Translations under genes and position numbers: made by a program
DNA from: Hungatella sp. UBA3402
GTDB taxonomy: Bacteria; Bacillota; Clostridia; Lachnospirales; Lachnospiraceae
NCBI GenBank assembly: GCA_002358555.1
Contig: DEPC01000134.1
Location: 1 to 8,855 of the forward strand
DNA: 8,855 nt
Direction: 5' to 3'
Shown: positions 7,045-8,855 of the stretch, piece by piece
Layout of the letters: each line of letters starts with the position of its first letter
Numbering within the stretch: position 1 is the stretch's first letter
The notes under the pieces: model-generated
The model's database searches: none
Seen by the model: only the letters and a program-made list of their open reading frames with translations
What the model was told of the DNA's origin: nothing

Positions 7045-7674
7045 ATGAAAAAGAAATACAAGATTATATTGATAACCTGTGCCATGACATGTACAATAGC
7101 AGGTCTGTTTTGGAAGCTTCGCAGTCAGGGGAAAGATAAAGGGATTATGATTAGACCAGAGGAAGATTGTCCAGTGGGCAGCATAATATCCTATTGTCAG
7201 AAGGACGAAGCTTGGAGCAATGACAAGCTTGGGAAATCTGTTTATCGTATGGGTGGTTCAGGCTGTCTTATAAGCTGTATTGCAGCAGGACTTTCTTCAG
7301 AATGTCAAAATCTTGGCATTGGAAAAATTATAACTGCTGGAGAGCTAAACCAATTATTTGGACAAAATGGGGTTTACAATCAACAGGGGGATATTGTGTG
7401 GGGGCGGATTGAAGATGCTATGCCAGAAGTTGAGGTTTTCGTAGCATCTTCTGTTGATTCCAATGAGATTGAAGAATTGCTGAAAGAGGGACATTATCCA
7501 ATTATAAAGGTAAAAGGTGAAGGAACAAAAACTGCCCACTGGGTGATGCTGGTAGGAAGTGAATATGGAGAATATCTCTGTATGGACCCATTAGAAAAAG
7601 ATGGGAAACTGATTCCATTAAGCAGACATGGAGGAGTTGTGTACCGGATGCGATGTGTGTACTGGGCAGAATAA
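7045..7674 (+). CDS. Membrane-anchored C39-like cysteine peptidase family protein
   Basis: The protein has 209 residues. A basic start (MKKKYK) is followed by a hydrophobic segment at about residues 6-23 that acts as a signal anchor or signal peptide, so the rest should lie outside the membrane. The soluble part has the layout of a papain-like C39-like domain: Gln52 in YCQKDEAWSN as oxyanion-hole residue, Cys74 in GGSGCLISC as nucleophile, His165 in AHWVMLVG and Asp181 in CMDPLEKDG. This type lacks the transporter domains of bacteriocin-processing C39 peptidases and is usually a stand-alone exported protein of uncertain substrate. No clear lipobox is seen. AGGAG precedes the ATG, and the gene begins 15 bases after the pseudouridine synthase stop, so both are likely co-transcribed. 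The fold assignment is fairly sure; that it cleaves peptides is inferred. Confidence 0.82.
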   Translation: MKKKYKIILITCAMTCTIAGLFWKLRSQGKDKGIMIRPEEDCPVGSIISYCQKDEAWSNDKLGKSVYRMGGSGCLISCIAAGLSSECQNLGIGKIITAGELNQLFGQNGVYNQQGDIVWGRIEDAMPEVEVFVASSVDSNEIEELLKEGHYPIIKVKGEGTKTAHWVMLVGSEYGEYLCMDPLEKDGKLIPLSRHGGVVYRMRCVYWAE

Positions 7675-7755
7675 CTATAAATTTTCAGATATACTATAGG
7701 ATTGGAATTTTTTTGGAAATTACATAACTTACATTTGAAGATATCGTTGCAGGAA

Positions 7756-7761
7756 AAGAGG
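7756..7761 (+). promoter_or_regulatory. Ribosome binding site that supports the TTG start at 7771
   Basis: AAGAGG (7756-7761), within a longer purine run AGGAAAAGAGG, lies nine bases before TTG 7771. There is no ATG in this frame between the stop at 7678-7680 and ATG 8044, which falls inside the third membrane helix. This site is therefore the best evidence for where the hydrolase begins. Confidence 0.5.
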
Positions 7762-7770
7762 CGATTTAAG

Positions 7771-8855
7771 TTGGCATTCTGTTATGATAAGTTTTTGTTA
7801 GCGGCAGAAAAAGTATATATTCATACACTGCGTGTTTTGACGACATTGTTGACAGCTTCTATATGGCTAATCGTTATTAGTTGTGTGATTTTTGGGAATC
7901 AGATAGCAAAGCATGGAACAAAGCTTTCTATTATTGTCTCTATTATTTTTCTTTTAATACTGTATATATGTTTTCAAGGACTGTTGGTATGGCTATGTAT
8001 TCTGTGCAGGCGTTTAAGAATCGGAAAACGACTCCTGGTATGGATGGTTATGTGGGTTCCAGTTGTGAATTTTGGAGTCGCTTTATATGTAAGAGGATTA
8101 GCCAAGAAGGAGATTGACCATACCCTATATAAGATAAACCTTGATGATATAAGAGCTGAGTTGCAAATTTGCAGTACTCGTTATCCTCTTTTACTGGTTC
8201 ATGGGGTTGGTTTTCGAGATTTCCACTATTTTAATTATTGGGGAAGAATTCCTAGAGAGCTGACACGCAATGGAGCTAAGGTTTATTATGGGCATCAGGA
8301 AGCATGGGGAACTGTAGAAGACAATGCCCAAATATTGAAAGATAAGATTTATGAGATAAAAAGGGAGACTGGATGCGAGAAAGTGAATATCATTGCCCAT
8401 TCCAAAGGAGGATTGGATTCCAGATATTTAATCAGTGGACTTCATATGGAAGAACAGATAGCTTCTTTGACTACCATCAATACTCCCCATCAAGGTTCTG
8501 CATTGGTAGAATTTTTAAAAAGATTGCCAGATTGGCTTTATAAGCTAGTATGCAGTTATATTGATTTATATTTTGGAAAGCTGGGAGATAAGAATGCAGA
8601 TTCTTATACAGCCAGCTATCAGCTATCAAAGGCTTTTGCCAAGGAATTTAATGAAAAATATCCTAATGCATCAGGAGTCTTTTACCAGAGTTATGCCAGT
8701 CTTATGAAGTGTGGATTTAGCAGTAAGCTGCTTTGTATTCCTTATTGGATATTAAAAAAGCTGGATGCCCCCAATGATGGATTGGTTACAGTAGACTCTG
8801 CTAAATGGGGAGAATTTAGGGGAGTGATGACCAGTTCCCATATGAGAGGAATTTC
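7771..8855 (+). CDS. Membrane-bound lipase-like alpha/beta hydrolase, 3' end cut off
   Basis: This is an open frame of at least 361 codons that runs off the right edge. Three hydrophobic segments lie at about residues 22-41, 52-79 and 88-107. The basic loop CRRLRIGKR between the second and third suggests that this loop is cytoplasmic and the C-terminal domain is outside. The domain has the marks of the triacylglycerol-lipase-type hydrolases: LLLVHGVG (residues 141-148) for the oxyanion hole, AHSKGG with nucleophile Ser211, then INTPHQGS, NDGLVTVDSA with probable catalytic Asp336, and SSHMRG with probable His357. The nucleophile elbow begins AHS rather than the usual GHS. The start is TTG with a purine-rich site; other TTG codons at 7702, 7735 and 7747 are less well placed. 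The gene lies 96 bases after the C39-like gene, so it may be in the same operon. The substrate is unknown; lipid or ester hydrolysis is a family-level inference. Confidence 0.85.
   Translation, partial: MAFCYDKFLLAAEKVYIHTLRVLTTLLTASIWLIVISCVIFGNQIAKHGTKLSIIVSIIFLLILYICFQGLLVWLCILCRRLRIGKRLLVWMVMWVPVVNFGVALYVRGLAKKEIDHTLYKINLDDIRAELQICSTRYPLLLVHGVGFRDFHYFNYWGRIPRELTRNGAKVYYGHQEAWGTVEDNAQILKDKIYEIKRETGCEKVNIIAHSKGGLDSRYLISGLHMEEQIASLTTINTPHQGSALVEFLKRLPDWLYKLVCSYIDLYFGKLGDKNADSYTASYQLSKAFAKEFNEKYPNASGVFYQSYASLMKCGFSSKLLCIPYWILKKLDAPNDGLVTVDSAKWGEFRGVMTSSHMRGI

Noticed and set aside
7690..7695. TATACT as a -10 box for the lipase-like gene
   Set aside because: No acceptable -35 box lies 16-18 bases upstream and there is no extended -10 TG, so a promoter here is not supported.
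7881..8117. 78-codon plus-strand frame with an ATG start
   Set aside because: It is out of frame with, and fully inside, the membrane-helix region of the lipase-like gene, whose frame is supported by a complete catalytic motif set.
1..8855. Defence system, CRISPR array, prophage, transposase or tRNA gene
   Set aside because: No direct-repeat array, integrase or transposase motif, restriction or toxin-antitoxin pair, or tRNA-like fold was seen. The genes are ordinary chromosomal families.

Overview
The window is a low-GC, all plus-strand stretch from a Gram-positive bacterium. The AT-rich codon use, the purine-rich Shine-Dalgarno sites, the Firmicutes-type protein families and the mix of genes point to a gut-type Clostridia, most likely Lachnospiraceae. 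This placement is inferred from protein style and gene order; no marker gene proves it. Both ends cut through genes.

Bases 1-1639 hold two ribosomal RNA modification genes: the 3' part of an RsmF-type 16S rRNA m5C methyltransferase and, one base later, an RsuA-type pseudouridine synthase. Bases 1640-1820 are the most unusual non-coding part. They hold a good sigma-A-type promoter (-35 inside the end of rsuA), a perfect LexA-like palindrome over the predicted start of transcription, and a 73-base element of 64% GC that folds into a branched hairpin and an 11-bp hairpin. Bases 1821-4438 carry a HAD phosphatase and a YgiQ-family radical SAM protein that overlap by 4 bases. Bases 4495-5889 carry a short-chain dehydrogenase and a conserved-looking two-helix membrane protein of unknown role. 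A probable terminator follows at 5917-5947.

A second group starts at 6031: an RluA-family pseudouridine synthase, a membrane-anchored C39-like cysteine peptidase 15 bases later, and a membrane-bound lipase-like alpha/beta hydrolase that runs off the right edge. The hydrolase has no early ATG and appears to start at TTG 7771.

Three of the nine genes modify ribosomal RNA and two look like extracytoplasmic hydrolases. The rest are general metabolic or unknown. Most of the window is ordinary housekeeping sequence. The intergenic element at 1628-1768, which could be an SOS-controlled small RNA or a dispersed palindromic repeat, is the part most worth a second look.
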